A stretch of 64,000 bases of DNA from the NCBI RefSeq assembly GCF_041296385.1, contig NW_027183981.1, positions 1,557,501 through 1,621,500 of the forward strand, written 5' to 3'. This stretch comes from Aphelocoma coerulescens (taxonomy: Eukaryota > Chordata > Aves > Passeriformes > Corvidae). Both the position numbers and the translations under genes were made by a program. Below, in pieces: positions 47,591 to 60,151 of this stretch. The notes beneath the pieces were generated by a model. It was not told the origin of the DNA. It searched no databases and was given only the letters and a program-made list of their open reading frames with translations. Numbering within the stretch: the stretch's first letter is position 1; every line of letters starts with the position of its first letter.

Positions 47591-50500
47591 ATGGTACAAT
47601 CTGTGGCTTTGCGGTACGTGTCTACGGCCACCCAAACTGACCCTTTAGATCTGTGGGTTAGAGAGGCCAGAATTCCACCACTATCTGTGGTGTTAGAGGA
47701 GGAAAGAATCAATCTTGTACCTTTGGAGTTTATAAACTCCAAAGTTGCTCTTGAAGTTGGGAGCCATCCGGGTAACACCGCAGATTGTCTGGCTGTATTT
47801 CCTGAACCTTATGAAATCTTGCCCTTTGGGCTGGTTCAGGAAGAAATAAATGGGTGTGAAACAAGAGAAATAGAGGAGCCAATGACACCTGGGACTCCTC
47901 CGGGATCAGAGGGGGCGGAACAATTACAGGAACTCCTGTTATGTCTGTCCCGGACAAAAATCCATCATGTCCAAGGTGTCTGACCCGGTTTACTAATACG
48001 CTGGGGTTAACAGACCATCTAAAGACGTCCCATGGCTGTAATAAGATCTGGTTTAGGTGCTCTAAGTGTGGTAAACAAAATCTGAAATACCACAGTATCT
48101 CCTGTCATGTCCCTCGGTGCAAAGGTGAAGGATTTGTGGCCCCTACGGGTAGCTGGGTCTGTGAGGTGTGCTCTAGAGGTTTTGCTACAAAGATTGGACT
48201 GGGACAGCACAAGAGGTTACAACATCCTCTTGTGTGTAATGTGGAACGGATAGCTGCCTCTCACCCCAAAGAAACATCTTTGCGGGGGGCCCATAAGAAG
48301 GTATGGACCGAGGAGGAAGAGGCTCTCCTGAATCAATTGGTGGTTAAGTTTGCTGGTAGCAGGAACATCAATCAGCTAATAGCGGAGCACTTGCCATCTA
48401 AGACGCCAAAGCAGATTAGTGACAAAAGACGCCTTCTAGGAAAAGGTCCCTCAAAGAAAGTTCGATTTAGAGAAGGCGGGGCTGTAGGCAGAGAAGAACC
48501 TCCCCAATCTGCTAAGGGGCAAAGTGAGGGACGCTTGGTGCTCCACTATCATGATATCATCAAGCTGAAGCTATCGGTAGGCGAGTTCACCGTGTGTCAG
48601 GAGGCCTTTGAGAAAATAATGCAGGGGCAAGATCCGCAATCAGTGGTGAACGAAGTGTATGAGAAGTTTCGGGATAGCCAGGATAGGCTTAACCATAAAG
48701 TGTCTAAGCCGCGAAGGCCCCGGGGGCCTCGAGGCCAAAAAGCATCCGGGGTGACAACTAAACGGATGCAGAAAAGGGCCGTTAAGCGAGGAAAATATCT
48801 GAGATATCAGAGGTTGTTTCAGATACATAGAGGGAGGTTGGCACGGGTTATTTTGGATAACACGGAAGCCCTGCAGTGCCAAATACCATCTGGTGTTATC
48901 CACAGTGCACATTTAAAGAGAGATGGGAAACATCTGTCTGTTTTAGTGGTCTTGAATCCTTCCCAGTATATAGGGAGGCGGATAACACCATGTTTCGAGA
49001 CCTGATTTCAGAGAGAGACTGGTAAGAACTTGAATGAGATGTGTAAAACCTCCGCTCCTGGGCCAGATGGGATTGCTCTGGGTCATCTTATTAAAATAGA
49101 CCCTAAGTTCTCCCAGTTGACAGAGATCTTCAACCTCTGGCTTGCCACCGGAACTTTACCGGACGCGCTGCGGGACTGCCTGACAGTTTTGATACCCAAG
49201 TCATCCAATGAGGAGAAACCTGGTGATATCAACAACTGGAGGCCTATCACCATTGCTTCAGTGGTGTTTAGGTTGTTCTCCAGGATCGCGAATGCGAGAC
49301 TGGCCCGTGCATGTCCCATTAACCCCAGACAACGGGGTTTTATCAGCGCATCAGGCTGTTCTGAGAACCTTAAGCTGTTACAGCTTTTGGTTAAGAAGGC
49401 AAAACAGGAACATAGAAGTTTGGGGGTGGTATTTGTGGATATTGCCAAGGCATTTGATACCGTTTGCCAGCAGCATATTATAGCTGGTTTGGTTAAGAGG
49501 GGAGTTGATTCCCATATAATCCATCTAATTGGTGAGATGTACAGGAATATTAAGACGTACATCGTCGCCAAGAATGGGAAAACAGACCCCATTAACATCT
49601 GCTCCGGTGTTAAACAGGGCAACCCAATGTCACTTTTGTTATTCAACCTGGCGCTGGATCCTCTCCTATGTAAACTGGAAACGGAAGGGTGTGGATTCCA
49701 TCATGGTGGATTTAAGATTACGGCCATGGCCTTCGCAGATGATCTGGTGCTTCTGAGCGACTCATGGGAAGGCATGTGTTATAACATCAAAATTTTGGAG
49801 ACCTTTTGTGAGCTTACTGGTCTCCGAACTCAAGAAGAGAAATGCCACGGCTTTTACATCAAGCCGACCAAGGACGCGTATACCATCAGTGACTGTCCTG
49901 CTTGGCAAGTTGGAGGGACTCCCCTCAACATGATCAACCCGGGAAGCTCAGAGAAATATCTTGGCACACAGATTGACCCTTGGACCGGTTTCGCTGATCC
50001 TGGCCTTCCTACGAAACTTGAAGAATGGCTTCATCGGATTGGTAGCGCACCACTTAAACCTCTTCAGAAAGCCGATAGGACATATACCATCCCTAGACTG
50101 ATATATCTGGCTGACCATACCAATGTAAAAACTGGGCTCCTCGAATCCCTTGACTTGATGATAAAAAAAATCGGTCAAGGAGCGGCTTCATCTCCCAACT
50201 TGTACATGTGATGCCATCCTGTATTCGAGATTTAAAGACGGAGGGCTGGGGTTTATCAAATTGGCGGCGCTTATACCTAGTATTCAAGCGCGAAGATTGC
50301 ACAGATTAGCTCAATCTTCGGATGGGACCTTGGTTTCTTTTTTGAAGGGTGAACATCTAGAATTGATACATGAGAAATTATGGGTTAAAGCTGGGGGTGT
50401 ACGAGAGTCCGTCCCCCAAATTTGGGACCCCATCCCATTGATGGAAGTTGCTAGCGAGGGGAGTGAAGCCTTGTCTGAGTGGGAGGCACCACGTTCCAAG

Positions 50501-51280
50501 CTTCGCCTTCCTAGGCCCTGTGACTGGCGGAAGGTGGAATTCAATAAATGGAAACATCTGGTTGCCCAGGGCCATGGGATCGAAAATTTTGAGAATGATA
50601 AGATCAGTAATGACTGGTTGATGCATTACCGCAGCATCCCTCACAGAAAACTCATAACGGCGCTGCAATTAAGAGCGAAGGTCTACCCCACTCGGGAATT
50701 CTTAGCAAGGGGTAGACACGATGTCTGTGTTCGATCCTGCAGACACTGCGGCGCCGAATATGAATCAGCGTCCCATGTCATCGGAAAATGCCCAATTACT
50801 CAGGACGCCAGAATTAAAAGGCATAATTTCATCTGCGAAACCCTTAGCCGAGAAGCTAAGAGGGAGAATTGGACGGTTTTCCAGGAGCCGCATTTGAGAG
50901 ATGAAGAAAATGAGTTATTTAAGCCTGATTTAATCTTTGTGAAGGATGCTAAGGCACTTGTAGTGGACGTAACAGTGAGATACGAGCACAGCAATTCTTC
51001 ACTGAAAGGGGCCGCTGTGGAGAAGGCAAAAAAGTATCAACACCTTCTTCCACAGATTTGTGACCTCACTAATGTAACATCTGTAGAGTTCACTGGTTTC
51101 CCCTTAGGAGCGCGGGGGAAATGGTATGAGAGGAACTCTGAATTGCTACAGGCCTTGGGACTCTCTAAAACGAGGCTAGGGAGACTAGCCCGGGCCCTGG
51201 CATCCAGAGCACTCTTCTCTTCTGTAGATATCGTACATATGTTCGCAAGCAAAGCCAGATTGTTTGTACCTTTACAATAA
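47591..51280 (+). pseudogene. U11 broken R2 protein gene
   Basis: Fragments: 47591-47983, 47941-49005, 49030-50211, 50171-51280. KLSVGE variant as in U9. Confidence 0.92.
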
Positions 51281-51397
51281 AGGCCCCTTCCCTGAGTGGT
51301 TCGAGCTGGACAGTGGAATTGGTTTTGGGTGGGAGGGGTTCACCCGTCATAACGCGTCTTGCCCATATTTGGGCTACAAATTTGGATTCGACCAGGT

Positions 51398-51548
51398 GGA
51401 CGGGCCACCTTTACTTAACCCAGAAAAGAAACATATCATTTTATATGTTTATTAAATAGCCATAGTTACTAACTGGGCATAGCTGCAGAGGTCGCACCTC
51501 CTCGTGGTCCCGCCGGATACCCGTAAGGGTAACTAAGTCGACCTCTGC
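51398..51548 (+). ncRNA. U12 HDV-like ribozyme
   Basis: P2 51485-51494 with 51539-51548; catalytic-position C at 51533. Core identical to U1. Confidence 0.7.
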
Positions 51549-51777
51549 CCCAGTGTGAGTGAGGGGGTAATATCTCCCCTCCCTATTGCTGGACTCGCCA
51601 CCCAGTGGTAGATTCACAAATCGCAGAAACAAATTTATTGGCGCAGCTATTTGCTGTTGCCCAAAGCCTTGTCCACGGGCATTAGTTGGACACAGTCTGC
51701 AGGTTGGTCGAGGGTTCCACCTGCAGACTCTGACAACCCTCTTTTAGATTTGACCAAACGCCATCTCGGTCTTGACA

Positions 51778-54700
51778 ATGGTACAATCTGTGGCTTTGCG
51801 GTACGTGTCTACGGCCACCCAAACTGACCCTTTAGATCTGTGGGTTAGAGAGGCCAGAATTCCACCACTATCTGTGGTGTTAGAGGAGGAAAGAATCAAT
51901 CTTGTACCTTTGGAGTTTATAAACTCCAAAGTTGCTCTTGAAGTTGGGAGCCATCCGGGTAACACCGCAGATTGTCTGGCTGTATTTCCTGAACCTTATG
52001 AAATCTTGCCCTTTGGGCTGGTTCAGGAAGAAATAAATGGGTGTGAAACAAGAGAAATAGAGGAGCCAATGACACCTGGGACTCCTCCGGGATCAGAGGG
52101 GGCGGAACAATTACAGGAACTCCTGTTATGTCTGTCCCGGACAAAAATCCATCATGTCCAAGGTGTCTGACCCGGTTTACTAATACGCTGGGGTTAACAG
52201 ACCATCTAAAGACGTCCCATGGCTGTAATAAGATCTGGTTTAGGTGCTCTAAGTGTGGTAAACAAAATCTGAAATACCACAGTATCTCCTGTCATGTCCC
52301 TCGGTGCAAAGGTGAAGGATTTGTGGCCCCTACGGGTAGCTGGGTCTGTGAGGTGTGCTCTAGAGGTTTTGCTACAAAGATTGGACTGGGACAGCACAAG
52401 AGGTTACAACATCCTCTTGTGTGTAATGTGGAACGGATAGCTGCCTCTCACCCCAAAGAAACATCTTTGCGGGGGGCCCATAAGAAGGTATGGACCGAGG
52501 AGGAAGAGGCTCTCCTGAATCAATTGGTGGTTAAGTTTGCTGGTAGCAGGAACATCAATCAGCTAATAGCGGAGCACTTGCCATCTAAGACGCCAAAGCA
52601 GATTAGTGACAAAAGACGCCTTCTAGGAAAAGGTCCCTCAAAGAAAGTTCGATTTAGAGAAGGCGGGGCTGTAGGCAGAGAAGAACCTCCCCAATCTGCT
52701 AAGGGGCAAAGTGAGGGACGCTTGGTGCTCCACTATCATGATATCATCAAGCTGAAGCTATCGGCAGGCGAGTTCACCGTGTGTCAGGAGGCCTTTGAGA
52801 AAATAATGCAGGGGCAAGATCCGCAATCAGTGGTGAACGAAGTGTATGAGAAGTTTCGGGATAGCCAGGATAGGCTTAACCATAAAGTGTCTAAGCTGCG
52901 AAGGCCCCGGGGGCCTCGAGGCCAAAAAGCATCCGGGGTGACAACTAAACGGATGCAGAAAAGGGCCGTTAAGCGAGGAAAATATCTGAGATATCAGAGG
53001 TTGTTTCAGATACATAGAGGGAGGTTGGCACGGGTTATTTTGGATAACACGGAAGCCCTGCAGTGCCAAATACCATCTGGTGTTATCCACAGTGCACATT
53101 TAAAGAGAGATGGGAAACATCTGTCTGTTTTAGTGGTCTTGAATCCTTCCCAGTATATAGGGAGGCGGATAACACCATGTTTCGAGACCTGATTTCAGAG
53201 AGAGACTGGTAAGAACTTGAATGAGATGTGTAAAACCTCCGCTCCTGGGCCAGATGGGATTGCTCTGGGTCATCTTATTAAAATAGACCCTAAGTTCTCC
53301 CAGTTGACAGAGATCTTCAACCTCTGGCTTGCCACCGGAACTTTACCGGACGCGCTGCGGGACTGCCTGACAGTTTTGATACCCAAGTCATCCAATGAGG
53401 AGAAACCTGGTGATATCAACAACTGGAGGCCTATCACCATTGCTTCAGTGGTGTTTAGGTTGTTCTCCAGGATCGCGAATGCGAGACTGGCCCGTGCATG
53501 TCCCATTAACCCCAGACAACGGGGTTTTATCAGCGCATCAGGCTGTTCTGAGAACCTTAAGCTGTTACAGCTTTTGGTTAAGAAGGCAAAACAGGAACAT
53601 AGAAGTTTGGGGGTGGTATTTGTGGATATTGCCAAGGCATTTGATACCGTTTGCCAGCAGCATATTATAGCTGGTTTGGTTAAGAGGGGAGTTGATTCCC
53701 ATATAATCCATCTAATTGGTGAGATGTACAGGAATATTAAGACGTACATCGTCGCCAAGAATGGGAAAACAGACCCCATTAACATCTGCTCCGGTGTTAA
53801 ACAGGGCAACCCAATGTCACTTTTGTTATTCAACCTGGCGCTGGATCCTCTCCTATGTAAACTGGAAACGGAAGGGTGTGGATTCCATCATGGTGGATTT
53901 AAGATTACGGCCATGGCCTTCGCAGATGATCTGGTGCTTCTGAGCAACTCATGGGAAGGCATGTGTTATAACATCAAAATTTTGGAGACCTTTTGTGAGC
54001 TTACTGGTCTCCGAACTCAAGAAGAGAAATGCCACGGCTTTTACATCAAGCCGACCAAGGACGCGTATACCATCAGTGACTGTCCTGCTTGGCAAGTTGG
54101 AGGGACTCCCCTCAACATGATCAACCCGGGAAGCTCAGAGAAATATCTTGGCACACAGATTGACCCTTGGACCGGTTTCGCTGATCCTGGCCTTCCTACG
54201 AAACTTGAAGAATGGCTTCATCGGATTGGTAGCGCACCACTTAAACCTCTTCAGAAAGCCGATAGGACATATACCATCCCTAGACTGATATATCTGGCTG
54301 ACCATACCAATGTAAAAACTGGGCTCCTCGAATCCCTTGACTTGATGATAAAAAAAATCGGTCAAGGAGCGGCTTCATCTCCCAACTTGTACATGTGATG
54401 CCATCCTGTATTCGAGATTTAAAGACGGAGGGCTGGGGTTTATCAAATTGGCGGCGCTTATACCTAGTATTCAAGCGCGAAGATTGCACAGATTAGCTCA
54501 ATCTTCGGATGGGACCTTGGTTTCTTTTTTGAAGGGTGAACATCTAGAATTGATACATGAGAAATTATGGGTTAAAGCTGGGGGTGTACGAGAGTCCGTC
54601 CCCCAAATTTGGGACCCCATCCCATTGATGGAAGTTGCTAGCGAGGGGAGTGAAGCCTTGTCTGAGTGGGAGGCACCACGTTCCAAGCTTCGCCTTCCTA

Positions 54701-55467
54701 GGCCCTGTGACTGGCGGAAGGTGGAATTCAATAAATGGAAACATCTGGTTGCCCAGGGCCATGGGATCGAAAATTTTGAGAATGATAAGATCAGTAATGA
54801 CTGGTTGATGCATTACCGCAGCATCCCTCACAGAAAACTCATAACGGCGCTGCAATTAAGAGCGAAGGTCTACCCCACTCGGGAATTCTTAGCAAGGGGT
54901 AGACACGATGTCTGTGTTCGATCCTGCAGACACTGCGGCGCCGAATATGAATCAGCGTCCCATGTCATCGGAAAATGCCCAATTACTCAGGACGCCAGAA
55001 TTAAAAGGCATAATTTCATCTGCGAAACCCTTAGCCGAGAAGCTAAGAGGGAGAATTGGACGGTTTTCCAGGAGCCGCATTTGAGAGATGAAGAAAATGA
55101 GTTATTTAAGCCTGATTTAATCTTTGTGAAGGATGCTAAGGCACTTGTAGTGGACGTAACAGTGAGATACGAGCACAGCAATTCTTCACTGAAAGGGGCC
55201 GCTGTGGAGAAGGCAAAAAAGTATCAACACCTTCTTCCACAGATTTGTGACCTCACTAATGTAACATCTGTAGAGTTCACTGGTTTCCCCTTAGGAGCGC
55301 GGGGGAAATGGTATGAGAGGAACTCTGAATTGCTACAGGCCTTGGGACTCTCTAAAACGAGGCTAGGGAGACTAGCCCGGGCCCTGGCATCCAGAGCACT
55401 CTTCTCTTCTGTAGATATCGTACATATGTTCGCAAGCAAAGCCAGATTGTTTGTACCTTTACAATAA
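51778..55467 (+). pseudogene. U12 broken R2 protein gene
   Basis: Fragments: 51778-52170, 52128-53192, 53217-54398, 54358-55467. SKLRRP linker; FADDLVLLSNS after motif C, where the diverged copy also has SN, by the same CpG change. Confidence 0.92.
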
Positions 55468-55584
55468 AGGCCCCTTCCCTGAGTGGTTCGAGCTGGACAG
55501 TGGAATTGGTTTTGGGTGGGAGGGGTTCACCCGTCATAACGCGTCTTGCCCATATTTGGGCTACAAATTTGGATTCGACCAGGT

Positions 55585-55735
55585 GGACGGGCCACCTTTA
55601 CTTAACCCAGAAAAGAAACATATCATTTTATATGTTTATTAAATAGCCATAGTTACTAACTGGGCATAGCTGCAGAGGTCGCACCTCCTCGTGGTCCCGC
55701 CGGATACCCGTAAGGGTAACTAAGTCGACCTCTGC
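55585..55735 (+). ncRNA. U13 HDV-like ribozyme
   Basis: P2 55672-55681 with 55726-55735; catalytic-position C at 55720. Core identical to U1. Confidence 0.7.
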
Positions 55736-55964
55736 CCCAGTGTGAGTGAGGGGGTAATATCTCCCCTCCCTATTGCTGGACTCGCCACCCAGTGGTAGAT
55801 TCACAAATCGCAGAAACAAATTTATTGGCGCAGCTATTTGCTGTTGCCCAAAGCCTTGTCCACGGGCATTAGTTGGACACAGTCTGCAGGTTGGTCGAGG
55901 GTTCCACCTGCAGACTCTGACAACCCTCTTTTAGATTTGACCAAACGCCATCTCGGTCTTGACA

Positions 55965-58900
55965 ATGGTACAATCTGTGGCTTTGCGGTACGTGTCTACG
56001 GCCACCCAAACTGACCCTTTAGATCTGTGGGTTAGAGAGGCCAGAATTCCACCACTATCTGTGGTGTTAGAGGAGGAAAGAATCAATCTTGTACCTTTGG
56101 AGTTTATAAACTCCAAAGTTGCTCTTGAAGTTGGGAGCCATCCGGGTAACACCGCAGATTGTCTGGCTGTATTTCCTGAACCTTATGAAATCTTGCCCTT
56201 TGGGCTGGTTCAGGAAGAAATAAATGGGTGTGAAACAAGAGAAATAGAGGAGCCAATGACACCTGGGACTCCTCCGGGATCAGAGGGGGCGGAACAATTA
56301 CAGGAACTCCTGTTATGTCTGTCCCGGACAAAAATCCATCATGTCCAAGGTGTCTGACCTGGTTTACTAATACGCTGGGGTTAACAGACCATCTAAAGAC
56401 GTCCCATGGCTGTAATAAGATCTGGTTTAGGTGCTCTAAGTGTGGTAAACAAAATCTGAAATACCACAGTATCTCCTGTCATGTCCCTCGGTGCAAAGGT
56501 GAAGGATTTGTGGCCCCTACGGGTAGCTGGGTCTGTGAGGTGTGCTCTAGAGGTTTTGCTACAAAGATTGGACTGGGACAGCACAAGAGGTTACAACATC
56601 CTCTTGTGTGTAATGTGGAACGGATAGCTGCCTCTCACCCCAAAGAAACATCTTTGCGGGGGGCCCATAAGAAGGTATGGACCGAGGAGGAAGAGGCTCT
56701 CCTGAATCAATTGGTGGTTAAGTTTGCTGGTAGCAGGAACATCAATCAGCTAATAGCGGAGCACTTGCCATCTAAGACGCCAAAGCAGATTAGTGACAAA
56801 AGACGCCTTCTAGGAAAAGGTCCCTCAAAGAAAGTTCGATTTAGAGAAGGCGGGGCTGTAGGCAGAGAAGAACCTCCCCAATCTGCTAAGGGGCAAAGTG
56901 AGGGACGCTTGGTGCTCCACTATCATGATATCATCAAGCTGAAGCTATCGGCAGGCGAGTTCACCGTGTGTCAGGAGGCCTTTGAGAAAATAATGCAGGG
57001 GCAAGATCCGCAATCAGTGGTGAACGAAGTGTATGAGAAGTTTCGGGATAGCCAGGATAGGCTTAACCATAAAGTGTCTAAGCCGCGAAGGCCCCGGGGG
57101 CCTCGAGGCCAAAAAGCATCCGGGGTGACAACTAAACGGATGCAGAAAAGGGCCGTTAAGCGAGGAAAATATCTGAGATATCAGAGGTTGTTTCAGATAC
57201 ATAGAGGGAGGTTGGCACGGGTTATTTTGGATAACACGGAAGCCCTGCAGTGCCAAATACCATCTGGTGTTATCCACAGTGCACATTTAAAGAGAGATGG
57301 GAAACATCTGTCTGTTTTAGTGGTCTTGAATCCTTCCCAGTATATAGGGAGGCGGATAACACCATGTTTCGAGACCTGATTTCAGAGAGAGACTGGTAAG
57401 AACTTGAATGAGATGTGTAAAACCTCCGCTCCTGGGCCAGATGGGATTGCTCTGGGTCATCTTATTAAAATAGACCCTAAGTTCTCCCAGTTGACAGAGA
57501 TCTTCAACCTCTGGCTTGCCACCGGAACTTTACCGGACGCGCTGCGGGACTGCCTGACAGTTTTGATACCCAAGTCATCCAATGAGGAGAAACCTGGTGA
57601 TATCAACAACTGGAGGCCTATCACCATTGCTTCAGTGGTGTTTAGGTTGTTCTCCAGGATCGCGAATGCGAGACTGGCCCGTGCATGTCCCATTAACCCC
57701 AGACAACGGGGTTTTATCAGCGCATCAGGCTGTTCTGAGAACCTTAAGCTGTTACAGCTTTTGGTTAAGAAGGCAAAACAGGAACATAGAAGTTTGGGGG
57801 TGGTATTTGTGGATATTGCCAAGGCATTTGATACCGTTTGCCAGCAGCATATTATAGCTGGTTTGGTTAAGAGGGGAGTTGATTCCCATATAATCCATCT
57901 AATTGGTGAGATGTACAGGAATATTAAGACGTACATCGTCGCCAAGAATGGGAAAACAGACCCCATTAACATCTGCTCCGGTGTTAAACAGGGCAACCCA
58001 ATGTCACTTTTGTTATTCAACCTGGCGCTGGATCCTCTCCTATGTAAACTGGAAACGGAAGGGTGTGGATTCCATCATGGTGGATTTAAGATTACGGCCA
58101 TGGCCTTCGCAGATGATCTGGTGCTTCTGAGCGACTCATGGGAAGGCATGTGTTATAACATCAAAATTTTGGAGACCTTTTGTGAGCTTACTGGTCTCCG
58201 AACTCAAGAAGAGAAATGCCACGGCTTTTACATCAAGCCGACCAAGGACGCGTATACCATCAGTGACTGTCCTGCTTGGCAAGTTGGAGGGACTCCCCTC
58301 AACATGATCAACCCGGGAAGCTCAGAGAAATATCTTGGCACACAGATTGACCCTTGGACCGGTTTCGCTGATCCTGGCCTTCCTACGAAACTTGAAGAAT
58401 GGCTTCATCGGATTGGTAGCGCACCACTTAAACCTCTTCAGAAAGCCGATAGGACATATACCATCCCTAGACTGATATATCTGGCTGACCATACCAATGT
58501 AAAAACTGGGCTCCTCGAATCCCTTGACTTGATGATAAAAAAAATCGGTCAAGGAGCGGCTTCATCTCCCAACTTGTACATGTGATGCCATCCTGTATTC
58601 GAGATTTAAAGACGGAGGGCTGGGGTTTATCAAATTGGCGGCGCTTATACCTAGTATTCAAGCGCGAAGATTGCACAGATTAGCTCAATCTTTGGATGGG
58701 ACCTTGGTTTCTTTTTTGAAGGGTGAACATCTAGAATTGATACATGAGAAATTATGGGTTAAAGCTGGGGGTGTACGAGAGTCCGTCCCCCAAATTTGGG
58801 ACCCCATCCCATTGATGGAAGTTGCTAGCGAGGGGAGTGAAGCCTTGTCTGAGTGGGAGGCACCACGTTCCAAGCTTCGCCTTCCTAGGCCCTGTGACTG

Positions 58901-59654
58901 GCGGAAGGTGGAATTCAATAAATGGAAACATCTGGTTGCCCAGGGCCATGGGATCGAAAATTTTGAGAATGATAAGATCAGTAATGACTGGTTGATGCAT
59001 TACCGCAGCATCCCTCACAGAAAACTCATAACGGCGCTGCAATTAAGAGCGAAGGTCTACCCCACTCGGGAATTCTTAGCAAGGGGTAGACACGATGTCT
59101 GTGTTCGATCCTGCAGACACTGCGGCGCCGAATATGAATCAGCGTCCCATGTCATCGGAAAATGCCCAATTACTCAGGACGCCAGAATTAAAAGGCATAA
59201 TTTCATCTGCGAAACCCTTAGCCGAGAAGCTAAGAGGGAGAATTGGACGGTTTTCCAGGAGCCGCATTTGAGAGATGAAGAAAATGAGTTATTTAAGCCT
59301 GATTTAATCTTTGTGAAGGATGCTAAGGCACTTGTAGTGGACGTAACAGTGAGATACGAGCACAGCAATTCTTCACTGAAAGGGGCCGCTGTGGAGAAGG
59401 CAAAAAAGTATCAACACCTTCTTCCACAGATTTGTGACCTCACTAATGTAACATCTGTAGAGTTCACTGGTTTCCCCTTAGGAGCGCGGGGGAAATGGTA
59501 TGAGAGGAACTCTGAATTGCTACAGGCCTTGGGACTCTCTAAAACGAGGCTAGGGAGACTAGCCCGGGCCCTGGCATCCAGAGCACTCTTCTCTTCTGTA
59601 GATATCGTACATATGTTCGCAAGCAAAGCCAGATTGTTTGTACCTTTACAATAA
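55965..59654 (+). pseudogene. U13 broken R2 protein gene
   Basis: Fragments: 55965-56357, 56315-57379, 57404-58585, 58545-59654. Finger 1 has Trp; AQSLDG for AQSSDG at the start of the endonuclease fragment. Confidence 0.92.
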
Positions 59655-59771
59655 AGGCCCCTTCCCTGAGTGGTTCGAGCTGGACAGTGGAATTGGTTTT
59701 GGGTGGGAGGGGTTCACCCGTCATAACGCGTCTTGCCCATATTTGGGCTACAAATTTGGATTCGACCAGGT

Positions 59772-59922
59772 GGACGGGCCACCTTTACTTAACCCAGAAA
59801 AGAAACATATCATTTTATATGTTTATTAAATAGCCATAGTTACTAACTGGGCATAGCTGCAGAGGTCGCACCTCCTCGTGGTCCCGCCGGATACCCGTAA
59901 GGGTAACTAAGTCGACCTCTGC
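59772..59922 (+). ncRNA. U14 HDV-like ribozyme
   Basis: P2 59859-59868 with 59913-59922; catalytic-position C at 59907. Core identical to U1. Confidence 0.7.
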
Positions 59923-60151
59923 CCCAGTGTGAGTGAGGGGGTAATATCTCCCCTCCCTATTGCTGGACTCGCCACCCAGTGGTAGATTCACAAATCGCAG
60001 AAACAAATTTATTGGCGCAGCTATTTGCTGTTGCCCAAAGCCTTGTCCACGGGCATTAGTTGGACACAGTCTGCAGGTTGGTCGAGGGTTCCACCTGCAG
60101 ACTCTGACAACCCTCTTTTAGATTTGACCAAACGCCATCTCGGTCTTGACA

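Larger units (their letters stand above)
47211..51397 (+). mobile_element. U11: complete R2 unit
   Basis: Variant T48578 (Ala to Val) matches U9 exactly 8374 bp upstream. Confidence 0.95.
51398..55584 (+). mobile_element. U12: complete R2 unit
   Basis: Two private CpG transitions: T52897 (Pro to Leu in the basic linker) and A53946 (Asp to Asn just after RT motif C). Confidence 0.95.
55585..59771 (+). mobile_element. U13: complete R2 unit
   Basis: Variants: T56360 (Arg to Trp, as in U2, U4, U6 and U14) and T58693 (private CpG transition, Ser to Leu). Confidence 0.95.
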
